In this document: positions 44,147-52,707 of the stretch, piece after piece
Numbering within the stretch: the first letter of the stretch is position 1
How the letters are laid out: the number at the start of each line of letters is the position of its first letter
NCBI RefSeq assembly: GCF_900115115.1
Contig: NZ_FOVI01000002.1
Location: 204,705 to 268,704, forward strand
DNA from: Paenimyroides ummariense
GTDB lineage: Bacteria; Bacteroidota; Bacteroidia; Flavobacteriales; Flavobacteriaceae
Length of the DNA: 64,000 bases
Direction of reading: 5' to 3'
The notes under the pieces: model-generated
Seen by the model: only the letters and a program-made list of their open reading frames with translations
What the model was told of the DNA's origin: nothing
Database searches by the model: none
Program-made: the position numbers and the translations under genes

Positions 44147-46246
44147 ATGAAACAACTAAAAGTAGCGTTAATTGGGAACCCAAATGTAGGTAAAACTTCT
44201 GTTTTTAACGCATTAACAGGCTTAAACCAGCACGTTGGGAATTATCCGGGCGTAACCGTGGAACGTAAAGTTGGTACAACAACTTTAGCAAATGATACCA
44301 AAGCACATATTATAGATTTGCCGGGTGTTTACTCTGTAAATCCAAGTTCTAAAGACGAAGAAATTGCACTGAAAGCCATTTTTGATGCATCGAACAAAGA
44401 TTTTCCCGATGTAATTGTGGTGGTTGCCGAAGTAGAAAATTTAAAACGAAACCTGTTGCTTTTTACGCAGGTTAAAGATTTGGGTTTTCCTACAATTTTG
44501 GCACTGAACATGGCAGATCAAATGGAAAAGAAAGGAATTTCTATTGATGTGCCCGCATTGGAAAAAGCGTTAGATACCAAAATTGTTCTGATTTCAGCAA
44601 GAAAAAAGGAAGGAATTAACGATTTAAAGCAAGCCGTTTTAAATTATACCAAGTACAATACTAATAGCATTTTCGATTTAAAATCGATTGATGAAAACTA
44701 TTTTACACTGTTAGGGCACCTATATCCAAATGAAAATCCTTACAAAGTTTGGTTAACGCAGACCGGAGTTTTTCAGTTCGAAAAATTAAGTCCGGTTGTT
44801 TCAAGTAGTTCAGCGGTTCAGAAATCAGAAAACGAACTGAAAAAGTTACAACAGCGCGAAACCATTAAGCGTTATCAGTTCATTAATGAAATTTTAAAGG
44901 ATACCTATAGAATCGATACTTCAAAAGCAACGGATATCCGCATGAAGTTCGATCGAATCTTAACGCACAAATTCTGGGGCTACATCATCTTTTTCTTTGT
45001 TTTGTTGTTGATTTACGGATCGATCTTTGAACTGGCAGCTTTCCCAATGGATTTTGTTGATGGATTATTTGCCGATTTATCAGCTTGGACAAGCGCAAAT
45101 CTGCCCGAAGGAAAATTAACCGAATTGCTTGCCGATGGAGTTATTCCCGGTTTGGGCGGTGTATTGATGTTTGTGCCGCAAATTGCCATTTTATTCTTTT
45201 TAATATCGATTTTAGAAGAAACCGGTTATATGAGTCGGGCGGTATTTTTAATGGACCGGATCATGAAACCTTTCGGTTTAAGCGGAAAATCTGTCGTTCC
45301 GTTAGTATCGGGAACTGCGTGTGCTATTCCGGCAATCATGAGTGCGCGTAACATCGAAAATCCAAAAGAACGATTAATTACCATGCTGGTTACGCCGTTT
45401 ACAACATGTTCGGCACGTATTCCGGTGTACATTATCATCATATCGCTCATCATTCCAAAAACATATATTTTAGGTTTTGTACCGTTGCAGGCTTTTGTAA
45501 TGACCATGATGTATGTTTTAGGATTTTTGGCTGCGTTGCTTTCTGGTTGGGTTTTAAGCAAGATTATTAAAGCCGACAGAAAATCGTTTTTTGTAATTGA
45601 GATGCCTACGTACAAAGCACCTATTTTAAAGAATGTTTTCTTGAATATGTACGAAAAAGTGGTTTCATACATTGTAGGTGCCGGAAAAATTATTTTGGCG
45701 TTATCGGTTATTTTATGGTTTTTAGGATCGCACGGGCCGAGTGATACTTTTGGAAATGCAGAAGAAATGGTTGCCGAAAAACAAATGAACGAACGATTGA
45801 CCGAAGAAGAACTGGCAAGTGAAATTGCGGGTTATCAGTTAGAGCATTCGTACATAGGAATTATAGGAAGAACCATTGAACCTGTTTTTCGTCCGTTGGG
45901 TTATGATTGGAAAATAAGTATCGCCGTTTTAACATCGTTTGCTGCGCGTGAGGTTTTTGTTGGAAATTTAGCAACTTTATACAATTTAGGCGAAGATGCT
46001 GCCGAAGACGAAACTAGAATTATTGACAGAATGGCGAATGAAAAACGTGCAGACGGAACATCTGTTTACACCTTTGCAACAGGTATTTCGTTATTACTTT
46101 TTTACGCTTTTGCCATGCAGTGTTTATCAACCGTGGGGGTTACAAAAAAAGAAACCAACTCGTGGAAATGGACATTTATACAAATGATTTTTATGACCGG
46201 AGTAGCTTATGTTACCGCGTTAATTGCTTATCAACTTTTAAAATAA
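44147..46246 (+). CDS. feoB: Ferrous iron transporter FeoB
   Basis: A 699-residue inner membrane Fe(II) transporter. The N-terminal G domain has GNPNVGKTS (residues 10-18), the switch region YPGVTVE, DLPGVYS (about 57-63) and NMADQ (about 125-129). A helical linker follows (to about 265). The permease has about ten helices with paired Gate motifs: PLVSGTACAIPAIMSAR (about 385-401) and AAREVFVGNLATLYNLG (about 600-616). Full length. Clustered with feoA before and a Cys-rich membrane peptide after. Confidence 0.96.
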   Translation: MKQLKVALIGNPNVGKTSVFNALTGLNQHVGNYPGVTVERKVGTTTLANDTKAHIIDLPGVYSVNPSSKDEEIALKAIFDASNKDFPDVIVVVAEVENLKRNLLLFTQVKDLGFPTILALNMADQMEKKGISIDVPALEKALDTKIVLISARKKEGINDLKQAVLNYTKYNTNSIFDLKSIDENYFTLLGHLYPNENPYKVWLTQTGVFQFEKLSPVVSSSSAVQKSENELKKLQQRETIKRYQFINEILKDTYRIDTSKATDIRMKFDRILTHKFWGYIIFFFVLLLIYGSIFELAAFPMDFVDGLFADLSAWTSANLPEGKLTELLADGVIPGLGGVLMFVPQIAILFFLISILEETGYMSRAVFLMDRIMKPFGLSGKSVVPLVSGTACAIPAIMSARNIENPKERLITMLVTPFTTCSARIPVYIIIISLIIPKTYILGFVPLQAFVMTMMYVLGFLAALLSGWVLSKIIKADRKSFFVIEMPTYKAPILKNVFLNMYEKVVSYIVGAGKIILALSVILWFLGSHGPSDTFGNAEEMVAEKQMNERLTEEELASEIAGYQLEHSYIGIIGRTIEPVFRPLGYDWKISIAVLTSFAAREVFVGNLATLYNLGEDAAEDETRIIDRMANEKRADGTSVYTFATGISLLLFYAFAMQCLSTVGVTKKETNSWKWTFIQMIFMTGVAYVTALIAYQLLK

Positions 46247-46251
46247 AGCGT

Positions 46252-46374
46252 ATGCAAAATGTTATTGTTTATATATTGTTGTGCATGGCGGTTGCCTTTT
46301 TACTAAAAAAGTTTGTTTTTAAAAAGAAGAGAAAAGGCGGTTGCGGTAATGATAGCAACTGTGGTTGTGGGTAA
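46252..46374 (+). CDS. FeoB-associated Cys-rich membrane protein
   Basis: A 40-residue protein starting at the ATG 46252: one membrane helix (VIVYILLCMAVAFLLKKFVF, about 3-22), a basic stretch (KKKRKG) and a C-terminal cysteine cluster GGCGNDSNCGCG. This is the FeoC-position peptide known as FeoB-associated Cys-rich membrane protein. It starts five bases after feoB. A role in iron binding or FeoB assembly is inferred from position. Confidence 0.88.
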   Translation: MQNVIVYILLCMAVAFLLKKFVFKKKRKGGCGNDSNCGCG

Positions 46375-46414
46375 AAAATATGGTGGATACGGACGTTGAG
46401 CCTGTGGAAACGTT

Positions 46415-47134
46415 TTATATTTCCTGTTTTTCAGCCCAGTTTAATTTTTTTGGAAGATTGATGTTTGATAGTTCAATATGAATAACTCTGCGTTTTTTAC
46501 TGTTTGTTGTTCTACCTGAACTATGCAATAACAATGGTTTCATAAGCATAACACCGCCTTTGTTAACATTACAAGTTACTTCTTTTTCATTTTCCCAATT
46601 GATGGTTTCTGGTCTGTAAATTCCTTTTGAATGAGAGTTCTCTATAACCTTTAGGGCACCGTTTTCTGAATTGGTTTCATCTAAATGAATTCGTAAGGTT
46701 ACAATATTTTCTAAAACAGAGATTGGAGGTTGAACCGCAAACTGATTTTGCTTTTTAGTCCAATTAACAAAGTTCTCGATTTCTGCTTTTTTATCAACCG
46801 AAATCGTCAGATCTTGATGATACGCAACGTACCAGTTTGAATTTTCAGGTTTATCAAAATAGATGCTTTTTACAATGAAATAATCATTCCCCAAAATATT
46901 TGATATCAGACGTTGAAGATTATCATTAAAAATGAATGGAAGTATTTCCGGAATTTCTTTCACAACTTGTCTTATTGCAAATAAATCAGCCGTTTTACGA
47001 AAGGTAGTATTCGTTTGATCGGCTTTATTAATACACGAAATCATGGAATCGATTTCTGTATCATTATAAATTCCATCAACAATAGAAAAACCTTTGTTGT
47101 GAAGACATTCCGGAATCTGATTATTATAAGACAT
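46415..47134 (-). CDS. Phytanoyl-CoA dioxygenase (PhyH)-like oxygenase
   Basis: A 239-residue Fe(II)/2-oxoglutarate oxygenase. The facial triad is visible: His and Asp in AYHQDLTISVD (about residues 117-127) and the distal His in LLLHSSGRTTN (about 202-212), with the Arg of the 2-oxoglutarate clamp in the same segment. The substrate cannot be named. Start at 47134; the divergent small membrane-protein gene split by IS982 begins 36 bases away at 47171. Confidence 0.85.
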   Translation of the reverse strand: MSYNNQIPECLHNKGFSIVDGIYNDTEIDSMISCINKADQTNTTFRKTADLFAIRQVVKEIPEILPFIFNDNLQRLISNILGNDYFIVKSIYFDKPENSNWYVAYHQDLTISVDKKAEIENFVNWTKKQNQFAVQPPISVLENIVTLRIHLDETNSENGALKVIENSHSKGIYRPETINWENEKEVTCNVNKGGVMLMKPLLLHSSGRTTNSKKRRVIHIELSNINLPKKLNWAEKQEI

Positions 47135-47275
47135 GTTTTATTATTTAGTGTTTTTTATTATTTTAGTTTTATGATACACCTCTTTACAATCTTTCTTCGA
47201 AAATATCTTTTTCTCTATTTAGGAGCGAATTTTAGATGCTTTTTTGATTTGCTATATTTTAGAATAAAAGGAGAT

Positions 47276-47283
47276 AAAAGAAA
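47276..47283. repeat. Target site duplication, left
   Basis: AAAAGAAA directly before the left IS end; the identical octamer follows the right end at 48259-48266. Because of A runs the duplication could be a base shorter or longer. Confidence 0.75.
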
Positions 47284-48258
47284 ACCCGTAGTGCATTATC
47301 CAACGAGATTAATTTTTAATTTGTTGATGTTTCTATTAAACACAAATCTATTCAAATATTGAATAGTGGTAAGTGTTGTAATTTTAGTCAAAATTCTTGT
47401 TTTATATCCCTGAAAAGTTTTGGCATAATTCCTTCTTATCATAAACTGGTCACATAGTTGAGAGAATAAAGTCTCAATCCTTTTCCTGTATTTTTTAAAG
47501 GGATAAAATTGTGGTTTGTAGTCTTTCTGATTTTTTCTTTTTGGCGTTTCCAATTGTATATTTACCTCCTTAAATAAGTCTAGCTGTATAGTGCTAGAAA
47601 GATAGCCCTTATCGGCAAGTATCACACAATCGGATAGTTGCATTTTAATATCTTGTAAATAATGAATATCATGAACCGAAGCAGGAGATAAATCAAAGCT
47701 CTGAAAAACACCATTAATTGAACAAACAGCGTGTAATTTATACCCGTAAAAATGTAAGTTTTGAGAGGCACAAAATCCTTTATTTGGAATAGCGTAATCT
47801 GTTTCTTTACAAATTTTACTACGTGATGAGCGTGAAATTTTACAAACCTCCAACGGCATACTATCTACTACAAAAAAGGTTTCAAACTCATTAAATTTTT
47901 CAACCATTTTCATTCTGATTTCTTCCATAAATGGAAATAGTTTTCTTTTTCTTCTGTTATAAACGCTTCGCTCAATTCTGGATGCAATTTCAAAACCTTT
48001 TATGTCTCTAAAAAGTTGATGTTCAGAATCAATCGATTTGAATTCCGCCAAAATCATTAAGCTAATCAATTCTATATCAGATAGCTTTGGCTTTATTGGC
48101 TTGAAATACATATTTTCAAATTCTGCTATTTTACGTAATTCGATTAAAATTAATTTGTAACTTGCTTCTAAGTTGCTCATGATTGTATCTGATTGTCAGT
48201 CAATACAATATACTAATTATTAGTGTTTTGAGCAACTTTTTTATAATGCACTACGGGT
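47284..48258 (-). mobile_element. Intact IS982-family insertion sequence
   Basis: A 975-bp element bounded by perfect 16-bp terminal inverted repeats: ACCCGTAGTGCATTAT at 47284-47299 and ATAATGCACTACGGGT at 48243-48258. It holds one transposase gene (47296-48180, minus) and is flanked by an 8-bp direct duplication. The ACCC...GGGT ends, the size near 1 kb and the single frame are IS982-like. Both ends and the frame are intact, so it looks able to move. Confidence 0.92.
47296..48180 (-). CDS. IS982-family DDE transposase
   Basis: A 294-residue transposase. The catalytic triad is seen as Asp106 in VVDSMP, Asp190 in LADKGYLS, and Glu236 in RKRIETLFSQL (Y-x-x-R-I-E-T type). The helical N-terminus (SDIELISLMILAEF, about 34-47) is typical of IS982 transposases. 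The stop lies within the left terminal repeat. No frameshift is seen. Confidence 0.95.
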   Translation of the reverse strand: MSNLEASYKLILIELRKIAEFENMYFKPIKPKLSDIELISLMILAEFKSIDSEHQLFRDIKGFEIASRIERSVYNRRKRKLFPFMEEIRMKMVEKFNEFETFFVVDSMPLEVCKISRSSRSKICKETDYAIPNKGFCASQNLHFYGYKLHAVCSINGVFQSFDLSPASVHDIHYLQDIKMQLSDCVILADKGYLSSTIQLDLFKEVNIQLETPKRKNQKDYKPQFYPFKKYRKRIETLFSQLCDQFMIRRNYAKTFQGYKTRILTKITTLTTIQYLNRFVFNRNINKLKINLVG

Positions 48259-48266
48259 AAAAGAAA
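48259..48266. repeat. Target site duplication, right
   Basis: AAAAGAAA, identical to 47276-47283, directly after the right IS end. Confidence 0.75.
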
Positions 48267-48400
48267 ACTAAATATTAAATATTATTATAATTACAATGAG
48301 CAACCTGACAAAGAATTAAGTGATGGTATTATCGGTTTTTTTGTTTTAGGCTGTTTAATTGCAATTTTTGTAAAGATAGCTCGTGTCAACGGTTGGTAAA

Positions 48401-49231
48401 CTACCCCAAAGCTACATCCAACATCATCATAGCAATAAATCCGCCAATAAAACCAAGGGTAGCAATATCGCCATTATCGCCTTGCTGGGTTTCGGGAACT
48501 ACTTCTTCAATCACAACAAAAATCATGGCTCCGGCTGCAAATGCTAATGCGTAAGGCAAAATCGGAGTAAAAAAACCAACGGCTAATGCACCAATCACAG
48601 CCGCAATAGGTTCAACCAAAGCAGAACTTTGTCCGTACATAAAACTTTTTCCACGACTCATACCAGCTCTACGTAGCGGAAACGAAACCGCCAAACCTTC
48701 GGGTAAATTTTGTAAACCAATACCAATTGCTAATGTTAACGCACCGGCAATGGTTGCTTCGGGAATTCCGGCGGCAACACCGCCAAACAAAACGCCAACC
48801 GCCAAACCTTCGGGAATGTTATGTAAGGTAATTGCTAAAACCAATAAAGTGGTTTTTTGCCAGGGAGTTTTGGTTTTAACACCTTCGGTTTTCGATACAG
48901 GGTGATTCAAATGTAAATGTGGTAAAATTTTATCTAACACAAACAAAAACAATGCGCCTAATGCAAAACCAATAGCTGCGGGCATTACTTTGGTAAAACC
49001 TTCGCCTTGGCTCATGTTTATAGCAGGGGCAAGCAAACTCCAAAAACTGGCAGCAATCATTACACCGCCTGTAAAACCAAGCATGCCGTCTAATAATTTT
49101 TTGTTCGGATTTCGAAAAACAAAAACCAACGCCGCACCAATGGCTGTTAACGACCAAGTGAACAATCCGGCAAAAAGTGCTGCCCAAACCGGATCTACCG
49201 ATTCAAAAAAAGCGATTAATTGATCGAACAT
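48401..49231 (-). CDS. ZIP-family metal transporter
   Basis: A 276-residue, eight-helix ZIP transporter. The metal site is HNIPEG in helix IV and NLPEG in helix V; a His-containing loop (LPHLHLNHP, about residues 110-118) lies between helices III and IV as usual. EEVVP in the C-terminal part is also family-typical. It should import zinc, iron or manganese. The ATG at 49231 starts at MFDQLIAFF and lies one base after the DtxR stop; a longer frame would overlap. Co-transcription with a DtxR-type regulator suggests Mn or Fe. Confidence 0.92.
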   Translation of the reverse strand: MFDQLIAFFESVDPVWAALFAGLFTWSLTAIGAALVFVFRNPNKKLLDGMLGFTGGVMIAASFWSLLAPAINMSQGEGFTKVMPAAIGFALGALFLFVLDKILPHLHLNHPVSKTEGVKTKTPWQKTTLLVLAITLHNIPEGLAVGVLFGGVAAGIPEATIAGALTLAIGIGLQNLPEGLAVSFPLRRAGMSRGKSFMYGQSSALVEPIAAVIGALAVGFFTPILPYALAFAAGAMIFVVIEEVVPETQQGDNGDIATLGFIGGFIAMMMLDVALG

Positions 49232-49232
49232 A

Positions 49233-49889
49233 TTAAATCTTTTTAACGAATAAATTTTGAGCCACAACTTTTGATAAAGTCAGCTCGTTTTCTTGAAACA
49301 GAATCGTTACCGAATGGTCAAAATTTTCATGTTTTAAAACCATAAAAGTGCTCCCCAAGGCAATTTTTTGTCGGTCTAAATACTGCAAAAATGCTACCGA
49401 TGTATCTTTTACACCTACACACATATAATTGTTGTTTTCTTCTGTTTCTGTCAATAATTCCTTTTCACGGTATGGAATTTCACCTTTAGCATTAGGAATA
49501 GGGTCACCATGCGGATCTTCTTTCGGAAATCCTAAAAAAGCATCCAACGCATTAATCAGTTTTTCAGATTTTATGTGTTCCAATTCTTCGGCAACATCAT
49601 GCACTTCGTCCCAATTAAAATGTAGTTTATCAACCAAAAAAACTTCCCATAAACGGTGCTTTCTAATAATCATTTTTGCGGTGTACATACCTAATTGCGT
49701 AATAAAAACACCTTGGTATTTTTCGTGCGTTATTAAATCTTTTTCTTTTAATTTTTTAATCATATCGGTAACCGATGACGCTTTGGTATCAATTTTTTGC
49801 GCAATGGCGTTTGTTGATATACCTTGATCTTCGGTTTGCGATAAGTGGTAAATCACCTTTAAGTAATTTTCTTCTGCGTGCGTAAGCAT
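49233..49889 (-). CDS. DtxR-family metal-dependent regulator
   Basis: A 218-residue protein: a winged helix-turn-helix (about residues 3-65: ENYLKVIYHLS, ISTNAIAQKIDTKASSVTDM), a dimerisation/metal domain with RKHRLWEVFL (about 76-85) and the HDVAEELEHIKSEKL segment (about 96-110; His and Glu metal ligands), and a C-terminal SH3-like FeoA domain (about 145-215). It should repress metal uptake when Fe or Mn is bound. Next to ZIP downstream and divergent from a TonB receptor upstream. This three-gene arrangement points to the likely targets. Confidence 0.92.
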   Translation of the reverse strand: MLTHAEENYLKVIYHLSQTEDQGISTNAIAQKIDTKASSVTDMIKKLKEKDLITHEKYQGVFITQLGMYTAKMIIRKHRLWEVFLVDKLHFNWDEVHDVAEELEHIKSEKLINALDAFLGFPKEDPHGDPIPNAKGEIPYREKELLTETEENNNYMCVGVKDTSVAFLQYLDRQKIALGSTFMVLKHENFDHSVTILFQENELTLSKVVAQNLFVKKI

Positions 49890-49908
49890 TTGCTACTAAA
49901 TTTTAAAT

Positions 49909-49916
49909 CAAAGATA
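49909..49916 (-). promoter_or_regulatory. -7 promoter element for the dtxR-ZIP unit
   Basis: On the minus strand TATCTTTG, 19 bases before the ATG at 49889. I do not see a palindrome of the TTTTAGA type over this element. Confidence 0.55.
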
Positions 49917-49967
49917 TAAAAGAATTTTGAAAATTATATTTTTTATTTTGTTTGAATATAAAAATAT

Positions 49968-49985
49968 TTTTAGATTTGTCTAAAA
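49968..49985 (+). promoter_or_regulatory. Operator-like inverted repeat over the -7 element of the TonB receptor
   Basis: TTTTAGA-TTTG-TCTAAAA is a perfect 18-bp inverted repeat. Its core TAGATTTG (49971-49978) is the -7 element, 17 bases before the ATG at 49996. DtxR-type operators are inverted repeats with TTAG/CTAA-like arms, and a DtxR-family gene is the divergent neighbour. Binding is inferred, not shown. Confidence 0.6.
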
Positions 49986-49995
49986 TTATAATTCA

Positions 49996-52044
49996 ATGAA
50001 ACAAAATATACTTTTAATGTTATCCTTAATTGGATTTCAAACAGCTTTTTCACAGGTAGAACAAGATTCTATTCCCAGTTCTATAGAAGATGATACTTTA
50101 GACGAAATTGTTATCTCTGGAACCATGAAACCCGTGCTTCGATCGGAAAGTTTGGTGCCTGTTGAGGTTTATACGCCTACCTTTTTTAAGAAAAATCCTA
50201 CATCAAATGTTTTTGAAGCCTTACAAATTGTAAACGGGGTGCGTCCGCAGGTAAATTGCAGCGTTTGTAACACAGGCGATATTCATATAAATGGATTGGA
50301 AGGACCTTATACTTTTGTTTTGATCGATGGAATGCCTATTGTTAGCGGACTTTCTACTGTTTATGGTTTATCGGGAATTCCAAATTCGCTGATTGAACGA
50401 GTTGAGGTTGTTAAAGGACCTGCATCTTCTTTATACGGTAGCGAGGCTGTTGGTGGATTAATTAATATCATTACAAAAAACCCTAAAAACGCGTCGCTTT
50501 TTTCTGCTGATGTATTTGGAACTTCTTGGGGCGAAGTAAATACCGATGTTGGTTTAAGCACCAAAGTAGGAGAGAAAGCGCATTTGTTAATGGGGGTGAA
50601 CTACTTTAATTATTCAAACCCGATTGATAAAAACAATGATAATTTTACCGATTTAACTTTGCAAGACCGTATTTCGGTTTTTCAAAAATGGAATTTCTCC
50701 AGAAAAAGCAATAAGTTATTTACTATTGCCGGTCGCTATTTTTACGAAGATCGTTGGGGTGGCGAAATGGATTGGAATAAAAGTTACCGTGGTGGCGATG
50801 AGGTTTATGGCGAATCAATCTACACCAATCGATACGAATTAATGGGAACCTATGAATTACCTTTTGCAGAAAAAATGTTCTTTTCGTTTTCTTATGCCGA
50901 TCACGATCAAAACTCGGTTTATGGCAACACACCTTATATGGCAAAACAGCAAGTTGGTTTTGGGCAGTTAACCTGGGATAAAAAATTAGGCAAGCACGAT
51001 ATGTTGTTTGGGGCTGCTTTTAGATATACATCTTATGACGATAATACACCAGCAACCAATGAAAAAGATGTTACGACAATGCCTGGTTTTTTTGCACAAG
51101 ACGAGATTTCGTTAAATACAAAACATAGTATTTTATTAGGAGCAAGGTACGATTATAACAACAATCACGGATCTATTTTTACACCGCGCGTGGCTTACAG
51201 ATACAAAGCAAATACGGGCGATGTACTGCGTTTAAATGCCGGAACTGGTTTTAGAGTAGTGAATTTGTTTACCGAAGATCATGCGGCACTTTCTGGTTCG
51301 CGAGATGTTATTGTGTTAGAAGATTTAAAACCCGAAAAATCGTACAACGTAAATTTAAGTTATTTAAAACAATGGTATTTTGGATCGAATGTGTTGCAGT
51401 TAGAAGCATCAACTTGGTACACCTATTTTACAAATGCCATTTTGCCCGATTATGATACCAATCCAAATCAGATCATTTACGATAACTTAAACGGACATGC
51501 AACATCAAAAGGAATCAGTGCGAATGTGGATCTTATTTTAGGAAACGGATTAAAATTCATTGTTGGCGGAACTTTAATGGATGTATCAACCGAAGAAGAA
51601 GGTGTTAAACAACGCCAAATGCTTACCGAACGTTTCTCTGGTACATGGGCAGTTTCGTACACCATACCATCAATTAATTTAGATATTGATTACACCGGAA
51701 ATTTGTACGGACCAATGCGTTTGCCTTTGGTGAGCGAATGGGATCCTAGACCAGAATATTCAGAAACCTACAGCATACAAAACATTCAGCTAACATATAA
51801 AGGTTTTAAAAACTTTCAGATTTATGGTGGTGTGAAAAACCTTTTAAATTGGACACCAAGTAAAAATGTTCCGTTTTTAATTTCCAGATCAAACGATCCA
51901 TTCGATAAAAATGTACAGTTTGATCCAAACGGAAATGCAATGCGTACCCCTGATAATCCGTATGGTTTGGTTTTCGATCCATCGTATGTATATGCAGCAA
52001 ACCAAGGTATAAGAACCTTTTTAGGAGTTCGATATAACTTTTAA
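49996..52044 (+). CDS. TonB-dependent outer-membrane receptor
   Basis: A 682-residue receptor: signal peptide (residues 1-19), TonB-box-like segment DTLDEIVISG (about 33-42), plug domain (about 50-160, ending LYGSEAVGGLINIITK), then a 22-strand barrel ending in FLGVRYNF with terminal Phe. The plug has Cys88-x-x-Cys91 in NCSVCNTGD and then HINGLEGPYTFVLIDGMP, a subtype frequent in Bacteroidota without a CarboxypepD-like N-terminal domain. The ligand is unknown; an iron or other metal chelate fits with the neighbouring regulator and ZIP. Confidence 0.9.
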   Translation: MKQNILLMLSLIGFQTAFSQVEQDSIPSSIEDDTLDEIVISGTMKPVLRSESLVPVEVYTPTFFKKNPTSNVFEALQIVNGVRPQVNCSVCNTGDIHINGLEGPYTFVLIDGMPIVSGLSTVYGLSGIPNSLIERVEVVKGPASSLYGSEAVGGLINIITKNPKNASLFSADVFGTSWGEVNTDVGLSTKVGEKAHLLMGVNYFNYSNPIDKNNDNFTDLTLQDRISVFQKWNFSRKSNKLFTIAGRYFYEDRWGGEMDWNKSYRGGDEVYGESIYTNRYELMGTYELPFAEKMFFSFSYADHDQNSVYGNTPYMAKQQVGFGQLTWDKKLGKHDMLFGAAFRYTSYDDNTPATNEKDVTTMPGFFAQDEISLNTKHSILLGARYDYNNNHGSIFTPRVAYRYKANTGDVLRLNAGTGFRVVNLFTEDHAALSGSRDVIVLEDLKPEKSYNVNLSYLKQWYFGSNVLQLEASTWYTYFTNAILPDYDTNPNQIIYDNLNGHATSKGISANVDLILGNGLKFIVGGTLMDVSTEEEGVKQRQMLTERFSGTWAVSYTIPSINLDIDYTGNLYGPMRLPLVSEWDPRPEYSETYSIQNIQLTYKGFKNFQIYGGVKNLLNWTPSKNVPFLISRSNDPFDKNVQFDPNGNAMRTPDNPYGLVFDPSYVYAANQGIRTFLGVRYNF

Positions 52045-52055
52045 TCTCATTTAAT

Positions 52056-52502
52056 TTGAAGCAGTTACTTTTAGTATTATTTTTTAATTTTTACGTTCAA
52101 AGCTATTCACAACAACTGCAAACATACAGCTTTGAACAATTACAGCAGTTGGTCGAGAGAAATCCTCGGCCAATACTGCTTTACTTTTATACCGATTGGT
52201 GCCAATATTGCAAAATGTTGCAACAAACTACTTTCAAGAATAAAAAGGTGATAGAAAAACTAAATAAAAACTATTACGTTATTTTTTTTAATGCCGAAAC
52301 TAAAACTACAATAACCTACAACCACAAACAGTACAAATTTGTACAAACGGGTATAAAAACAGGTTATCATGAATTGGTAAATTTTTATTTAGGAAAAAGG
52401 CAACAAATTTATCCGACCATTATTTTTTTAGATACAAATTTTAACGAAATATTTTTTCTGCAATCGTACATTTCTGCGAACGATTTTTTAGAAATCATCT
52501 AG
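52056..52502 (+). CDS. Thioredoxin-like exported protein
   Basis: A 148-residue protein with a signal peptide (KQLLLVLFFNFYVQSYSQ) and a thioredoxin fold. The active site is Cys49-Gln-Tyr-Cys52 in TDWCQYCKML; the cis-Pro segment is YPTIIFLD. This is the thioredoxin_7/DUF255-like subtype. The start is TTG at 52056, accepted because it directly begins the signal peptide and no ATG lies before the fold. It lies 11 bases after the receptor stop, so they form a unit; the Cys pair of the receptor plug could be a substrate. Confidence 0.82.
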   Translation: MKQLLLVLFFNFYVQSYSQQLQTYSFEQLQQLVERNPRPILLYFYTDWCQYCKMLQQTTFKNKKVIEKLNKNYYVIFFNAETKTTITYNHKQYKFVQTGIKTGYHELVNFYLGKRQQIYPTIIFLDTNFNEIFFLQSYISANDFLEII

Positions 52503-52674
52503 TGTAAAGTCACTTTTAAGCAAGTAAGTATCAATCTAAAATATGTTAAAACAAACTCTTAAAAAATGTTAAAAAAGTAATTTTAAAAAGTTTTATTATT
52601 GTTATGTGGTTGTTTTTCAGTACATTTGCTTTTGTGTGAAAATTTAAAGGTAGTTTTTTGCAACGAAAAAAGCC

Positions 52675-52682
52675 TATCTTTA
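52675..52682 (+). promoter_or_regulatory. -7-like promoter element
   Basis: TATCTTTA, one mismatch, 25 bases before the ATG at 52708. A further exact element TACATTTG lies at 52621-52628. The rest of the 205-base gap (52503-52707) is AT-rich with no gene seen. Confidence 0.4.
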
Positions 52683-52707
52683 CCCGCAAACAACAATAAA
52701 TATAACT

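Larger units (their letters stand above)
47171..48399 (+). pseudogene. 81-residue membrane-protein gene split by the IS982 insertion
   Basis: The frame from ATG 47171 is read for 37 codons plus 2 bases up to 47283, then hits the IS. Removing 47284-48266 (element plus one copy of the 8-bp duplication) restores one uninterrupted frame ending at TAA 48397-48399, encoding 81 residues. The rebuilt protein begins MIHLFTIFLRKYLFLYLGA, continues across the junction as GDKRKLNIKYYYNYN, and has a membrane helix IIGFFVLGCLIAIFVKI near its end. I do not recognise a family. Confidence 0.7.

Noticed and set aside
45226..45672. 148-residue minus-strand frame inside feoB
   Set aside because: Antisense shadow of the FeoB permease helices; feoB is intact and full length.
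47015..47362. 115-residue plus-strand frame near the IS left end
   Set aside because: Its first part is antisense to the PhyH gene and its last part runs into IS982; only the portion from ATG 47171 belongs to the split gene.
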